From contig JAPSFM010000031.1 in the NCBI GenBank assembly GCA_035063885.1, positions 1 through 50,414 on the forward strand: a stretch of DNA of 50,414 nucleotides. The letters are read 5' to 3'. A program made the position numbers and the translations under genes. The DNA is from CAADGY01 sp900696665 (lineage in GTDB: Bacteria > Acidobacteriota > Terriglobia > Bryobacterales > Bryobacteraceae). Positions 7,310-15,569 of the stretch are shown here, piece by piece; position 1 is the stretch's first letter, and every line of letters starts with the position of its first letter. The notes below the pieces were generated by a model. That model was not told the DNA's origin. It did no database searches and saw only the letters and a list, made by a program, of their open reading frames with translations.

Positions 7310-8296
7310 CTAAGACAACCGGGGACGAGTCAGGCGGTAAAGCAGTACTCCGGGTGTGAGTCTTGCCAGAAGCGAGGGAACGCCCGCGGTAAGAACCCGC
7401 CGGAAGATGGAAGAAAATTCGAAAGGCCGGTTCAGCAACCCGGCGCATTTTTGCAAATAGTCACGCACCGGCAGGTTCTGTGCCGCCGCCGAGCCTGCCA
7501 TGCTCCCGGTTGTGACGGCGATTAGCATACCAGAGCCTGTGAATGGGTCGATAAACGCCAGGGCATCACCCGCGGGGTAGAGTCCTTCAACCGGGTTTTT
7601 GCGCGACTCCGTTCGGAATACCAGGGGTCCGGTGCTCAGCCAGCCCATCTCGCGAGTTAACGGCGATATTCTCCGGTTTAGCGTTGGAACCGATGCCACG
7701 AGGTCATCAAACCGAAAATTCCAATTTCGTAGAATGTCCTCCGATGCCAGTCCACAAATATTCGTCAGGCCTGATTCAACGGGGCTCACGCCCACGTAGC
7801 CGCCTCTGAAGAAATAGAGTTCCACGGCGTCGCCAACCGGTCCGCGATAGTGTGACTTAAAGCCGAAAAGCCGCTTGCCGCGGGGTGCGACCGCCCGCCT
7901 GCCGGTGGCCAGAACCACTGGTGCCACGCCCGGCGGGGCAGATGCGCCGGCCGCTTGCGCGCCTGCCGATACTGCCGCGTCGTAGAGCAGTTTGTCCAGT
8001 ACGAACCGGCTCAGGCCGTATGCGGTGTCTGGCAGCTTTGCTGTCTTCTCCACACGGCCGTAGTTCAGCACCATCCTGTGGATACGAGCCGGTTCCGCAG
8101 CCAGAAAAGATTCGAGCAGACCGAGTTGCTCTAGTTGGGGGAGGATGCCGGGCGAGAGAAACTCGCCGCACACCTTATGGCGCGGCAGCGCGGAGCGCTC
8201 ATAAAGCCGTACCTCTGCGCCGGCTCTACATGCTGTTAGCGCGGCGGCGCATCCTGCCAGCCCTCCGCCGACGACATGGATGAGCCCGCCGCTAAT
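7310..8296 (-). CDS. FAD-dependent oxidoreductase, geranylgeranyl-reductase-like, predicted AUU start
   Basis: The product is a flavoprotein with an N-terminal dinucleotide-binding fold, HVVGGGLAGCAAAL, followed by RLYERS and HKVCGEFLSPG. Later comes the second FAD motif, GLYPAGDALAFIDPFTGSGM. This pattern fits the FAD enzymes that travel with class I methyltransferases in type III polyketide (alkylpyrone/alkylresorcinol) clusters. The first conventional start codon lies after the FAD motif, so it cannot be right. The frame opens at TAG 8306, and its fourth codon, ATT (8296-8294), has GGAGG five bases upstream. Starting there gives MSGGLIHVVGGG and 328 residues. The gene lies nine bases after the FkbM-type gene in the same operon. 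Confidence 0.8.
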   Translation of the reverse strand: MSGGLIHVVGGGLAGCAAALTACRAGAEVRLYERSALPRHKVCGEFLSPGILPQLEQLGLLESFLAAEPARIHRMVLNYGRVEKTAKLPDTAYGLSRFVLDKLLYDAAVSAGAQAAGASAPPGVAPVVLATGRRAVAPRGKRLFGFKSHYRGPVGDAVELYFFRGGYVGVSPVESGLTNICGLASEDILRNWNFRFDDLVASVPTLNRRISPLTREMGWLSTGPLVFRTESRKNPVEGLYPAGDALAFIDPFTGSGMLIAVTTGSMAGSAAAQNLPVRDYLQKCAGLLNRPFEFSSIFRRVLTAGVPSLLARLTPGVLLYRLTRPRLS

Positions 8297-8305
8297 TTTC
8301 TCCTC

Positions 8306-9235
8306 CTAGTAAAAGTACAGAATGTCCGGGCGGATGCCGCCGTTCGCCTCGGCGCATGGACCACATTCCATACGGTATCCCGGCCACGCGGCGGTGACCA
8401 GCGCCGGGATTTTTTCGGGGTGATCCGGGGCATGATAGGCCGAGAGCGCCAGGCGAGGATGGAACTTCGCCAGAGTCTGGCGCCCGCCGATCAAGGCATT
8501 CGGTTCCGCGCCCTCGATGTCCATTTTTATGAAATCGACCCTGCTGAGCTTCAGCTCCTCTACAAGTTTGTCGATCGTGGTCAGGGGCAGCCGTGCAACT
8601 TCCACGGAACCTTCGCGCTCGATCAGAAAACTGTCGGCGGCCGAGTTGTGCGGATCAACGTGCATCGTCAGGAAGTCGTCTTTATGCCAAACGCCCTTTG
8701 GGTAGACGATAACGCGGCCCGCCGCAATCTCCACCCTGAAATTGCGATTCAGACACTCGATATTTTCGGGAGCCGGTTCGATGGCTATCACTTTGGACGC
8801 CCCGGCTTCGAGGGCTTCCCGGGTGTAGACGCCGATGTTTGCACCGCAATCCAGGACAATATCGCCCTTCTGAACGCCGCGTTCTCCGGCGCCATAGATC
8901 TGGCGCTCCTGCTCGGCCAGGTTAAACGGAAGGACATAATCGCTTCCCTTGGGAATCCAGTAGCGGCCCTTGGGCGTCTCCCACAGGCGGTATCCGTCAG
9001 GGTCGGTTTCGAGCAGCTTGCTTGCCCCCAGGATGCGGTCCTTAATCGCGATCTGCCGTTTGAGGTTATCCGCGCTCTTGATTGCCTGTGCAAATGGGCA
9101 AACCGGGCTGCGGCCGGCTACGACCAGCGCAGCGAGCCGGGCAGGAGGATACAGGTATATGCCCAAAGCGATCGCGGCCAGCAGCAGCCCGAAGATAGCA
9201 AGACGGAATGGCTTCACAGGCCGACTATAGCGCAT
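8306..9235 (-). CDS. Membrane-anchored FkbM-family methyltransferase
   Basis: The 309-residue protein has one N-terminal membrane segment (about residues 11-30), then a long linker and a class I SAM-binding domain. The motif I equivalent is VLDCGANIGVYTREAL, followed by VIAIEPAPENIECL. The FkbM signature is LPLTTIDKLVEEL and DFIKMDIEGAEPNALIGG. The family O-methylates sugars or polyketides. The ATG overlaps the stop of the preceding methyltransferase as TAATG, implying translational coupling. Its substrate may be the same lipid or glycan handled by the neighbouring FAD enzyme and RmlD-like reductase. Confidence 0.82.
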   Translation of the reverse strand: MRYSRPVKPFRLAIFGLLLAAIALGIYLYPPARLAALVVAGRSPVCPFAQAIKSADNLKRQIAIKDRILGASKLLETDPDGYRLWETPKGRYWIPKGSDYVLPFNLAEQERQIYGAGERGVQKGDIVLDCGANIGVYTREALEAGASKVIAIEPAPENIECLNRNFRVEIAAGRVIVYPKGVWHKDDFLTMHVDPHNSAADSFLIEREGSVEVARLPLTTIDKLVEELKLSRVDFIKMDIEGAEPNALIGGRQTLAKFHPRLALSAYHAPDHPEKIPALVTAAWPGYRMECGPCAEANGGIRPDILYFY

Positions 9236-9897
9236 TACGGGCGCGCGCTCATCGATAGCCGGAACCAGGGCAAATGGCGGCGCACCTGCACCTCCCGCAG
9301 CCCCGCCGTGCGCGCCAGGTCTGAAAGCTCGTCCGGCAGGAAACCCGATTCAACCGAAACCGGACCATCGTGCAGCGTAATTTCATGCCAGGAAAAAAAG
9401 ATATTCGTCGCGGGCAGGAAGCGGCGGGCGAACCAGTGGCGCTCCAGGTCGACGGCGACCACCACCTTCCGCGCGAGGGCGCCGAAATTCTTCAGAAGCT
9501 CAAGAATCTGCGCCTCATCGAAATGATGCAGAAAGAGAGAACAGAAAACGACGTCAAAGGCCTTCGGACGGAAAGGAAGCAGGAACGCACTGGCAACCAC
9601 CCTGAGCCCTGATGCTAATCGCAGGTGTGAAAGACGGTAGTCGAGCGAAGCTACCCGGGCATTCGGAAAGGCGGATTGGATCGCCTCCGCGCTGTCTCCC
9701 GAGCCGGCTCCCACATCCAGCACCGAAAAGGAATCCACCGGCTCGAAAAGCTTCCGGAGTGTGCTCCGGATCGTCCGGTGTCCGCCGAAGTACCGGTTGA
9801 TCCGAACCAGATCCGCCAAGCTGCGGGAAGCGGCGGCGGCTCCGGCATTGTCGAGGAGTTCCGCCCGCGGCAACCGGGCAGAGCGCGTTCCACGCAT
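9235..9897 (-). CDS. Class I SAM methyltransferase of the type III PKS-associated kind
   Basis: The 220-residue protein has a SAM-binding core, VLDVGAGSGDSAEAI, with a post-I acidic loop, SLDYRLSHLRLA. The flanking blocks resemble the methyltransferases found with type III polyketide synthases: ELLDNAG at the start, LVRINRYFGGHRT, FCSLFLHHFD, and HDGPVSVESGF near the end. In those clusters it acts with a FAD oxidoreductase like the one downstream. No polyketide synthase gene is in the window. The gene starts three bases after the rfbD stop, and its own stop overlaps the next start. Confidence 0.75.
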   Translation of the reverse strand: MRGTRSARLPRAELLDNAGAAAASRSLADLVRINRYFGGHRTIRSTLRKLFEPVDSFSVLDVGAGSGDSAEAIQSAFPNARVASLDYRLSHLRLASGLRVVASAFLLPFRPKAFDVVFCSLFLHHFDEAQILELLKNFGALARKVVVAVDLERHWFARRFLPATNIFFSWHEITLHDGPVSVESGFLPDELSDLARTAGLREVQVRRHLPWFRLSMSARP

Positions 9898-9900
9898 GAT

Positions 9901-10782
9901 TCAGGACGAGATGGCCGCTTGGCGTGCGGCGAAATACATATCCAACGCGGCGCCGATGGACGGCATCGAACCCATACCGAGCTGCTCGAGCCGTGCGTTC
10001 TTGAGAGCGGAATACTTCGGACGTCTCGCCGCTGTCCGGTATTCGCGCTCGCTGGTGGGACGAAGGGGCGCATCGGAAATTCCGGCCGCCCGGAAGATCA
10101 TGGCTGCAAAATCAAACCACGAAATTGGCGTTCCACCGCCAACGTGAAAAACCCCGCAATGACCGCCCTCCGCCAGTTCGACAGTGCACCGGGCAAGCTG
10201 AGGGGCATAGGTGGGGGATGCGATATGATCTGCCACTACCCGGATGGGCCCCCCTGCCGAATACAGCCGTAACATCAGTTCGACAAAATTGCTCCGTGCC
10301 GTATGCAAGCCACCGGGACCGAATACTCCCGAGGTCCGGATGATGAGCGCATTGTCGAGATAAGCCCGGGCGTACAACTCACCCGCCAGCTTCGAAACGG
10401 CATAAGCCCCCAGCGGATGGGGACGGTCCTCCTCACTGTACGGCCGCTTCGCGACTCCATCGAATACGTAATCCGTGGAGAAATGAACAAGGGGGGCATC
10501 GATTTGCCGGCATGCAACGGCGATATTCCGGACTGCCAGGGCGTTCACGAGAAAAGCTGCTTGAGGTTCCTGTTCGGCAAGATCCACCTGATTGTAGGCC
10601 GCGGCGTTCACCACCAGTTCCGGATCGGCCGCCGCTATCTCCCGTTCGACGGCTGAGCTGTCGGTGATATCAACCGTAGCCCGATCGTACCCCATGACAG
10701 AATAATTCTTTCGAGAAAATTCGCGAACCAGCTCAACGCCGAGCTGTCCCGCACTGCCGAAGATCACGACGCGCTTTGCCAT
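9901..10782 (-). CDS. rfbD: dTDP-4-dehydrorhamnose reductase (RmlD/RfbD) family
   Basis: This is an extended short-chain dehydrogenase that reduces a nucleotide-activated 4-keto sugar, classically in dTDP-rhamnose synthesis. The nucleotide-binding loop is FGSAGQLG, followed by VVNAAAYNQVDLAE and STDYVFDG, all RmlD hallmarks. The catalytic YxxxK is YAVSK. The length of 293 is normal. It is the first gene of a four-gene unit reading leftward. A possible -10 (TATTCT, minus strand of 10792-10797) sits only nine bases before ATG 10782, and no ribosome site is seen, so the transcript may be nearly leaderless. rmlA, rmlB and rmlC are not in the window. Confidence 0.85.
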   Translation of the reverse strand: MAKRVVIFGSAGQLGVELVREFSRKNYSVMGYDRATVDITDSSAVEREIAAADPELVVNAAAYNQVDLAEQEPQAAFLVNALAVRNIAVACRQIDAPLVHFSTDYVFDGVAKRPYSEEDRPHPLGAYAVSKLAGELYARAYLDNALIIRTSGVFGPGGLHTARSNFVELMLRLYSAGGPIRVVADHIASPTYAPQLARCTVELAEGGHCGVFHVGGGTPISWFDFAAMIFRAAGISDAPLRPTSEREYRTAARRPKYSALKNARLEQLGMGSMPSIGAALDMYFAARQAAISS

Positions 10783-10919
10783 TCACGCACGAGAATAGCG
10801 CGAATGGAGACTTATTTCACGGCTGAGCACCATTTACACAAGCGGACTTGATTTCCCGCTTGCATTCTGAAACCGTTGCGCTAAGATCGTCGTCAATAGG
10901 TAGGACGCTGGGAGGGGAT

Positions 10920-11060
10920 ATGAAGCGCCTCATCCAAAAAGACATAAGAAGAGGTAGATTTGCCGACCGTATCGGACTGCTGCTGTTAATTACCCTACTT
11001 CTGGTTCTGGTGGTGTCCGTCTTTAAGGGCGTGAGCAGCCTCGGGGGAGTTCCCTCCTGA
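10920..11060 (+). CDS. Possible 46-residue single-pass membrane protein
   Basis: The frame ATG 10920 to TGA 11058-11060 is preceded by GGGAGGGG at a suitable distance. It encodes a basic N-terminal head (MKRLIQKDIRRGRFADR), one very hydrophobic helix of about 20 residues and a short tail. This layout is typical of small inner-membrane proteins. The last 66 bases are antisense to the 3' end of the PilZ gene. No family is recognised, and it could be a chance frame with a good ribosome site. Confidence 0.45.
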   Translation: MKRLIQKDIRRGRFADRIGLLLLITLLLVLVVSVFKGVSSLGGVPS

Positions 11061-11438
11061 AGAGTCTCGAGGTGTTTCTCCGAGCAGTGCCTCGTTGAGC
11101 CGAAGCAGCGACTCCAGTCCGTTGAGGATCTGGTCCACCTGAATCCCCACGGAGTATCGCCCCTCTGTAGGTTCGCAATAACAAATTTCACCCAAGGCCA
11201 GAGTGTCGTCAAGATCGATGCGTACCGGGACATCGACAGGCAGCGGCTGTTCGAGCGAAACGTTAATGCCCCTTCCTGAAACGTTGACAATGGTGCCGCT
11301 TCTTTTCAGACACGGCTCCGTAAGAGTAGTCAGCAGGGCGGCTCGATTTGCCGCCAGTCTGGGTTCGCGCCTTCTGTCCACACAGATGCTATCGGCAGAT
11401 GCGAGAATAGCTTTACAGGCCGCCGGAAAACGAACCAC
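10995..11438 (-). CDS. PilZ-domain protein (putative c-di-GMP receptor)
   Basis: The central region has the PilZ layout: DRRREPRLAANRAAL, matching the RxxxR c-di-GMP contact, then GTIVNVSGRGINVSLEQPL, matching the (D/N)xSxxG motif. Conserved beta-barrel residues ending in YSVGIQVDQI follow. The full frame from ATG 11438 would overlap GtrA by 109 bases. An in-frame GTG at 11381 would halve this, but it lacks a good ribosome site, so the start is uncertain. A Ser/Gly/His-rich tail of about 25 residues has no recognised function. It probably links the membrane-lipid genes upstream to c-di-GMP signalling. Confidence 0.75.
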   Translation of the reverse strand: MVRFPAACKAILASADSICVDRRREPRLAANRAALLTTLTEPCLKRSGTIVNVSGRGINVSLEQPLPVDVPVRIDLDDTLALGEICYCEPTEGRYSVGIQVDQILNGLESLLRLNEALLGETPRDSSGGNSPEAAHALKDGHHQNQK

Positions 11439-11806
11439 TCGGCTGCCGCAAAGTTGAGTAAACCGCAGGCGGCGATAGCAATCAGATTTGCTATCAGATA
11501 GTTCCAGCGCAAGCCGCCCACCAGAAGGCGCATTAAGAGTGCATTTCCGGCAATCGAGATTAACCCATTACTGGTGTGAAATCGTACGAATCGCCCCCAA
11601 AAACCGCCGGGAGCGCGTGTGCGGTCGGCCCAGGTGTACCGCTCGTGCCAGGCGAAGTTGTGCAGCACTGCCGTTTCCACCGCTATGATCGTGGCGGCAA
11701 GATAATTGATGCCGCACGCACGCGCCAGAAGCGCCAGCGCTCCAAGCTGAACCCCAATGCCGAGGCCCCCCACTGCATTAAACTTGAGCCAGCGCACGAG
11801 AAGCAT
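11330..11806 (-). CDS. GtrA-family membrane protein
   Basis: The 158-residue product begins LVRWLKFNAVGGLGIGVQLG and has four predicted membrane helices. It contains NFAWHERYTW and ends with LLNFAAAEWFVFRR, all standard for GtrA proteins. These help flip or position lipid-linked sugars during glycan modification. Its ATG shares one base with the TGA of the CDP-alcohol transferase gene upstream (TGATG), so the two are translationally coupled. A hydrophilic C-terminal tail overlaps the PilZ gene. Confidence 0.85.
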   Translation of the reverse strand: MLLVRWLKFNAVGGLGIGVQLGALALLARACGINYLAATIIAVETAVLHNFAWHERYTWADRTRAPGGFWGRFVRFHTSNGLISIAGNALLMRLLVGGLRWNYLIANLIAIAACGLLNFAAAEWFVFRRPVKLFSHLPIASVWTEGANPDWRQIEPPC

Positions 11807-12489
11807 CAGGGAAGCCTCTCGGCGTTATACAAAGCTCGGGTATGACGCATGGCGGACGTGACAACCATCAACGCTATACCCGCGATTCCGCAGATTCCAC
11901 CAATATCGAACAGCAGATACTTGCGCCCGAACACTTCGACTACCGGCCGGAATAGTAAAGCGACATTGCCGATGGCCAGCAGAATGCGTAGCTCCGTGGG
12001 ACTGAACTTCCAGAAGGAGAGATGGAAAGTGCCAATGGTGTAGGTGGCCAGATAGACCTCAATGGAAAGCAGGAAGTATGCAATCAGCAAACCCAGGGCA
12101 ATGAGCGGGCTCATATAACCGGAGAGCGCCAGTCCGCCCAGCAGAAAGAAGGTGCCGAACGCATCGGTGATGTGGTCGACGTAGAAACCATAGCGTGGAC
12201 GTTGCCGGTCGCGTACCCTCGCCAGCGTGCCATCCAGGCTGTCACCGAACCAGTTGATTGCCAGCCAAACCACGACCAGCAAAAGCGCGTAGGAGTTCCA
12301 CTTTGCTGCCCAGTATGAAAGGCCTGCCAGCAGCATCGATGCGAACCCAAGAAATGTCAGATGATCCGAACTCACCCACTCGGGCATGCGTTGCGCCATC
12401 CAGACCAGCGCCCTTTTTTCGATAGGAGCAAACAGGCTCAGTTGGGCGCGATCCGCGTGTTTGAATTCTGCCTGGCAAGTGACGGGCAT
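11806..12489 (-). CDS. CDP-alcohol phosphatidyltransferase
   Basis: The 227-residue integral membrane protein carries the complete family motif as DSLDGTLARVRDRQRPRYGFYVDHITD-like spacing: D-x2-DG-x2-AR, then G-x3-D-x3-D. The enzyme should join a CDP-activated lipid and an alcohol or sugar phosphate. Which alcohol is used cannot be read. I chose ATG 12489 because the longer frame to 12660 has no family similarity, and AGGACGA precedes this ATG. It heads a coupled set with GtrA and PilZ, which suggests a modified or glycosylated phospholipid. Confidence 0.85.
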   Translation of the reverse strand: MPVTCQAEFKHADRAQLSLFAPIEKRALVWMAQRMPEWVSSDHLTFLGFASMLLAGLSYWAAKWNSYALLLVVVWLAINWFGDSLDGTLARVRDRQRPRYGFYVDHITDAFGTFFLLGGLALSGYMSPLIALGLLIAYFLLSIEVYLATYTIGTFHLSFWKFSPTELRILLAIGNVALLFRPVVEVFGRKYLLFDIGGICGIAGIALMVVTSAMRHTRALYNAERLP

Positions 12490-12600
12490 GGCTTCGTCCT
12501 GAGTTGAAGACGTGTAGTGTTCCTTGCAGGTTGCTGTCCCTGAACCTGATCCACCCTTCGGGGCTTTGCCGCGTACCAAAATGAGGGACCAATATACACC

Positions 12601-13437
12601 ATGCCGACCTTCAGAACACAAATGCTTCCTTCCGGGCAGGTTCTGCACTATGCGGAACAAGGCTCAGGGCAGGGCAGGCCGATGATTTTCTTACATGGCT
12701 ACGCGGATTCCTGGTTTTCCTTCAGCCGCATTCTGCCGCTCCTGCCACCTGACCTGCGCGCGATTGCACTGGATTTGCGGGGACATGGAAATTCGGGTAC
12801 GGCTGACGGTGGATTTACGTTGGAGGACATGGTGCAGGATGTACTCCAGTTCATGAAGACACTGGATCTTACGGATGCGACGGTAATCGGTCACTCCATG
12901 GGGAGCTTCATCGCGCAGCGGATTGCGCTGAAGGCTACGGGGCGAGTGGCATGCCTGGTGCTGATTGGCTCCGCTGCCAGATCACGAAACGATGCCGTGC
13001 TTTCACTGGCGGGAGTGGTAGCCGGACTCACCGACCCTGTAGATACCGGTTTCATCCGTGACTTCCAGATGAGCGGCATGCACTCGCCCATTCCCGAGGA
13101 GTTCCTCGAGCGCGCTATCGCCGAAAGCCGTAAGCTTCCGGCGCGTGTCTGGCAGGCAGCCATCGCCGGTCTGGCCAGCGACACCCCGCCGCTCGATTTC
13201 ACCGGCATCCGCTGCCCGGTAATGGTTGTCTGGGGAAACCGCGACTCTATGTTTTCACGCGCCGATCAGGAGGAACTCGCGGCGCTACTTCCCCACGCTT
13301 ACCTCAACGTCTGGGTGGACGCGGGCCATACGCCTCATTGGGAAGACCCCGAGCGTTTTGTACGGGAGCTGCTCGCGTTTGAGCGGGCAAGACTGCTCTC
13401 CATGGGAACGCCGGCAGGACTTCCGGTTTCCGCCTGA
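12601..13437 (+). CDS. Alpha/beta hydrolase
   Basis: The 278-residue protein shows the fold and triad in order: oxyanion loop FLHGYADSW, DLRGHGNS, nucleophile elbow GHSMGS (Ser), acid in VVWGNRDSMF (Asp), and base in DAGHTPHWEDPE (His). No signal peptide is seen, so it is probably cytoplasmic. It resembles the broad esterase/haloperoxidase/C-C hydrolase group, and the substrate cannot be assigned. It is divergent from the CDP-alcohol transferase gene. No good ribosome site precedes ATG 12601. Confidence 0.85.
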   Translation: MPTFRTQMLPSGQVLHYAEQGSGQGRPMIFLHGYADSWFSFSRILPLLPPDLRAIALDLRGHGNSGTADGGFTLEDMVQDVLQFMKTLDLTDATVIGHSMGSFIAQRIALKATGRVACLVLIGSAARSRNDAVLSLAGVVAGLTDPVDTGFIRDFQMSGMHSPIPEEFLERAIAESRKLPARVWQAAIAGLASDTPPLDFTGIRCPVMVVWGNRDSMFSRADQEELAALLPHAYLNVWVDAGHTPHWEDPERFVRELLAFERARLLSMGTPAGLPVSA

Positions 13438-13468
13438 AGGCCGCTTACATCCAAGCTTTACGTCAAAA

Positions 13469-13482
13469 AGGTACGAATACCT
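13469..13482. promoter_or_regulatory. Perfect 5-bp inverted repeat, possible operator
   Basis: AGGTA and TACCT flank a CGAA spacer. The repeat lies 59 bp before the oxidoreductase start, in an unusually AT-rich intergenic patch. A -10-like TAAAAT follows at about 13493. It could be a repressor site or simply a short hairpin. Confidence 0.3.
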
Positions 13483-13540
13483 GTAGAAATTGATAAAATA
13501 GCCTCGCTGCGACCCTGCCGGGTCAAAGGTGGAGGTTCTC

Positions 13541-14728
13541 ATGGTTTCATCCAGCGTATCCCGCAGGGCATTTGTCGGATCCGCCATTTCGGCTGCTTCC
13601 TATACACGTGTGCTGGGCGCGAACGACCGCGTCCGGCTGGGCATCATCGGAACGGGAAACCGCGGAAGCTATCTGATGCGGGTCGCGAACAAAGTAGGCG
13701 GCATCGAGTGGGTGGCTGTGAGCGATGCGTGGGACCGGCGCAGGGATGAAGCGGAGAAAACTGCGGGCGCACCCGTGAAAAAGGATTCCGACTATCGCCG
13801 GCTCCTGGACCGGACGGACGTGGATGCGGTGATCGTGGCCACCTTCGATCATCTGCACACGCCGATTTCTGTCGCCGCCTGCCAGGCGGGTAAGGACGTC
13901 TATGTCGAGAAGCCGATGACATCCCTGCCAGAGCAGGGCCACGAGCTTGTCAAAGCCGTACGCGGCACCAGGCGCGTGCTCCAGGTAGGTGTGCAGCAGC
14001 GGAGTATGCCTGTTTTCGAGGAGGCAAAACAGAAATTCTTCGATAGCGGCCTCATAGGGCGCGTCCACATGGTTCGCACCATCTGGAACGCCAATGGAGG
14101 ATACCTTACTCCCGTTCCCCCGGACATGGACCGGAAACCCGCGGGTCTAGACTGGGATGCTTGTCTAGGCTGGCTGCCAAAGCGTCCCTGGGACCCCAAG
14201 CGTTACTTCAACCGCTTCGCCTATTGGGATTTTTCGACTGGTGGGCAGACTGGTGGACTGTTCGTTCACATGGTGGACGTTGTGCACTGGTATCTGGGCC
14301 TCACGCACCCCGATTCCGCGGTCGCCCTCGGCGGTATCTACCAGCACGATGACGGCCGCGATACGCCGGACAACATCAACCTGATTCTCACTTATCCCGA
14401 GCGGTTGAACGTGACCTTTGAGGCCTCTATTTCCGACATGGTGGCGAAGGAGGCCGCTTCCATCGTCTTCATGGGGACTGGAGGGCGACTGTCGATCTTC
14501 CGCGGCGGCTACCGCTTCATACCCCTGGAGCGGAATGCTCCCGAAATCACCGCGCCGGGCAGTTCCGAAGAAGCGCATATGGCGAACTGGCTCGATTGCG
14601 TGCGTTCGCGAAAAGAGCCTAACGCCAATGTGGTCGACGGCCATTACGGAGCGATGGCATGCCATATCGGGAATATCGCTTATCAGAAGAAGTCGCGTAT
14701 TGAATGGCGGCCGGAGTGGAACGTATGA
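13541..14728 (+). CDS. Gfo/Idh/MocA-family oxidoreductase with Tat-like signal
   Basis: The protein starts at ATG 13541, with GGAGG exactly five bases upstream. A twin-arginine-like signal (SRRAFVGSAISAA) leads into a Rossmann domain, RLGIIGTGNRGSYLMR. The family motif is DVYVEKPMTSLPEQG, containing the EKP lysine. The C-terminal alpha/beta domain holds YWDFSTGGQTGGLFVHMVD. Exported members of this family in Acidobacteria and Planctomycetes oxidise sugars or sugar acids, probably with a bound nicotinamide cofactor. The stop overlaps the ThuA gene's start, so the two act together. Confidence 0.87.
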   Translation: MVSSSVSRRAFVGSAISAASYTRVLGANDRVRLGIIGTGNRGSYLMRVANKVGGIEWVAVSDAWDRRRDEAEKTAGAPVKKDSDYRRLLDRTDVDAVIVATFDHLHTPISVAACQAGKDVYVEKPMTSLPEQGHELVKAVRGTRRVLQVGVQQRSMPVFEEAKQKFFDSGLIGRVHMVRTIWNANGGYLTPVPPDMDRKPAGLDWDACLGWLPKRPWDPKRYFNRFAYWDFSTGGQTGGLFVHMVDVVHWYLGLTHPDSAVALGGIYQHDDGRDTPDNINLILTYPERLNVTFEASISDMVAKEAASIVFMGTGGRLSIFRGGYRFIPLERNAPEITAPGSSEEAHMANWLDCVRSRKEPNANVVDGHYGAMACHIGNIAYQKKSRIEWRPEWNV

Positions 14729-15531
14729 GCAGGACGGCGCGACGCGTGCCAGCGCTTATCCTGTTGCTTGCCTGCCTGGCTTCAGCGCAAACGGACATTG
14801 GGCCGTTTTTTAAGAAAGGCGCCATCCGTGTGTTGATCTTTTCCGGGCGCAACAACCACGACTGGCGCACCACCACACCGTTCCTTCGCGATTCTCTGCT
14901 CGCTACCGGGAGCTTCGACGTGCGTGTGACCGAGGAACCGGCTGGAATTACAGCCCGTACGCTGGCTCCCTACGATGTAGTGGTGTTGGACTACAACGGA
15001 CCGCGCTGGGGCGAAACAGCGGAGAAGGCGCTGGTGGAGTTCGTACGCTCCGGCAAGGGATTGGTTGCGCTGCACGGCGCCAGCTACGCATTCGGAGGAT
15101 TGGACACGCTCGGTGACCGTCACGTCCGGACTGGCATCATCGAACCTCCCTGGCCCGAGTACGCGGAAATGATAGGCGCCACGTGGTCCCAACAAGCTCC
15201 GAAAACGGGTCATGGTAAGAGGCATTCGTTCCGTGTGAAGTTTGTTGACCCGGACCATCCTATCGCTAAGAGCCTGGGTCCCGATTTTTTAGCGAATGAC
15301 GAACTGTACCATTCCCTGCGAATGCGCCCGGGTGTAAAGGTGCTCGCCACCGCGTATGACAGCCCCGATATCGGCGGTACGGGGAAGGATGAGCCGATCC
15401 TCTGGACGGTGAACTACGGCTCGGGACGGGTGTTCTACACGGCCTTAGGTCACGATGTTGATGCCATGCGTGAAAAAGGATTTGTCGCGACGTTTACTCG
15501 TGGAACAGAATGGGCGGCGGGACGCCGGTAA
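14725..15531 (+). CDS. Exported ThuA-domain protein
   Basis: The 268-residue product has a signal peptide ending at ASAQ. It then has a ThuA-type glutamine-amidotransferase-like fold: IRVLIFSGRNNHDW, YDVVVLDYNG, GKGLVALHGASYAF and DPDHPIAKSLG. ThuA proteins take part in trehalose and related disaccharide catabolism, where 3-keto sugars are processed. The gene overlaps the upstream Gfo/Idh/MocA gene by ATGA, and this pairing recurs in bacteria that oxidise sugars in the periplasm. The catalytic role of ThuA itself is not firmly known. Confidence 0.85.
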   Translation: MSRTARRVPALILLLACLASAQTDIGPFFKKGAIRVLIFSGRNNHDWRTTTPFLRDSLLATGSFDVRVTEEPAGITARTLAPYDVVVLDYNGPRWGETAEKALVEFVRSGKGLVALHGASYAFGGLDTLGDRHVRTGIIEPPWPEYAEMIGATWSQQAPKTGHGKRHSFRVKFVDPDHPIAKSLGPDFLANDELYHSLRMRPGVKVLATAYDSPDIGGTGKDEPILWTVNYGSGRVFYTALGHDVDAMREKGFVATFTRGTEWAAGRR

Positions 15532-15569
15532 CGATCCGCATCTTTAACCACTAAAATTAAGGAGTGTGG

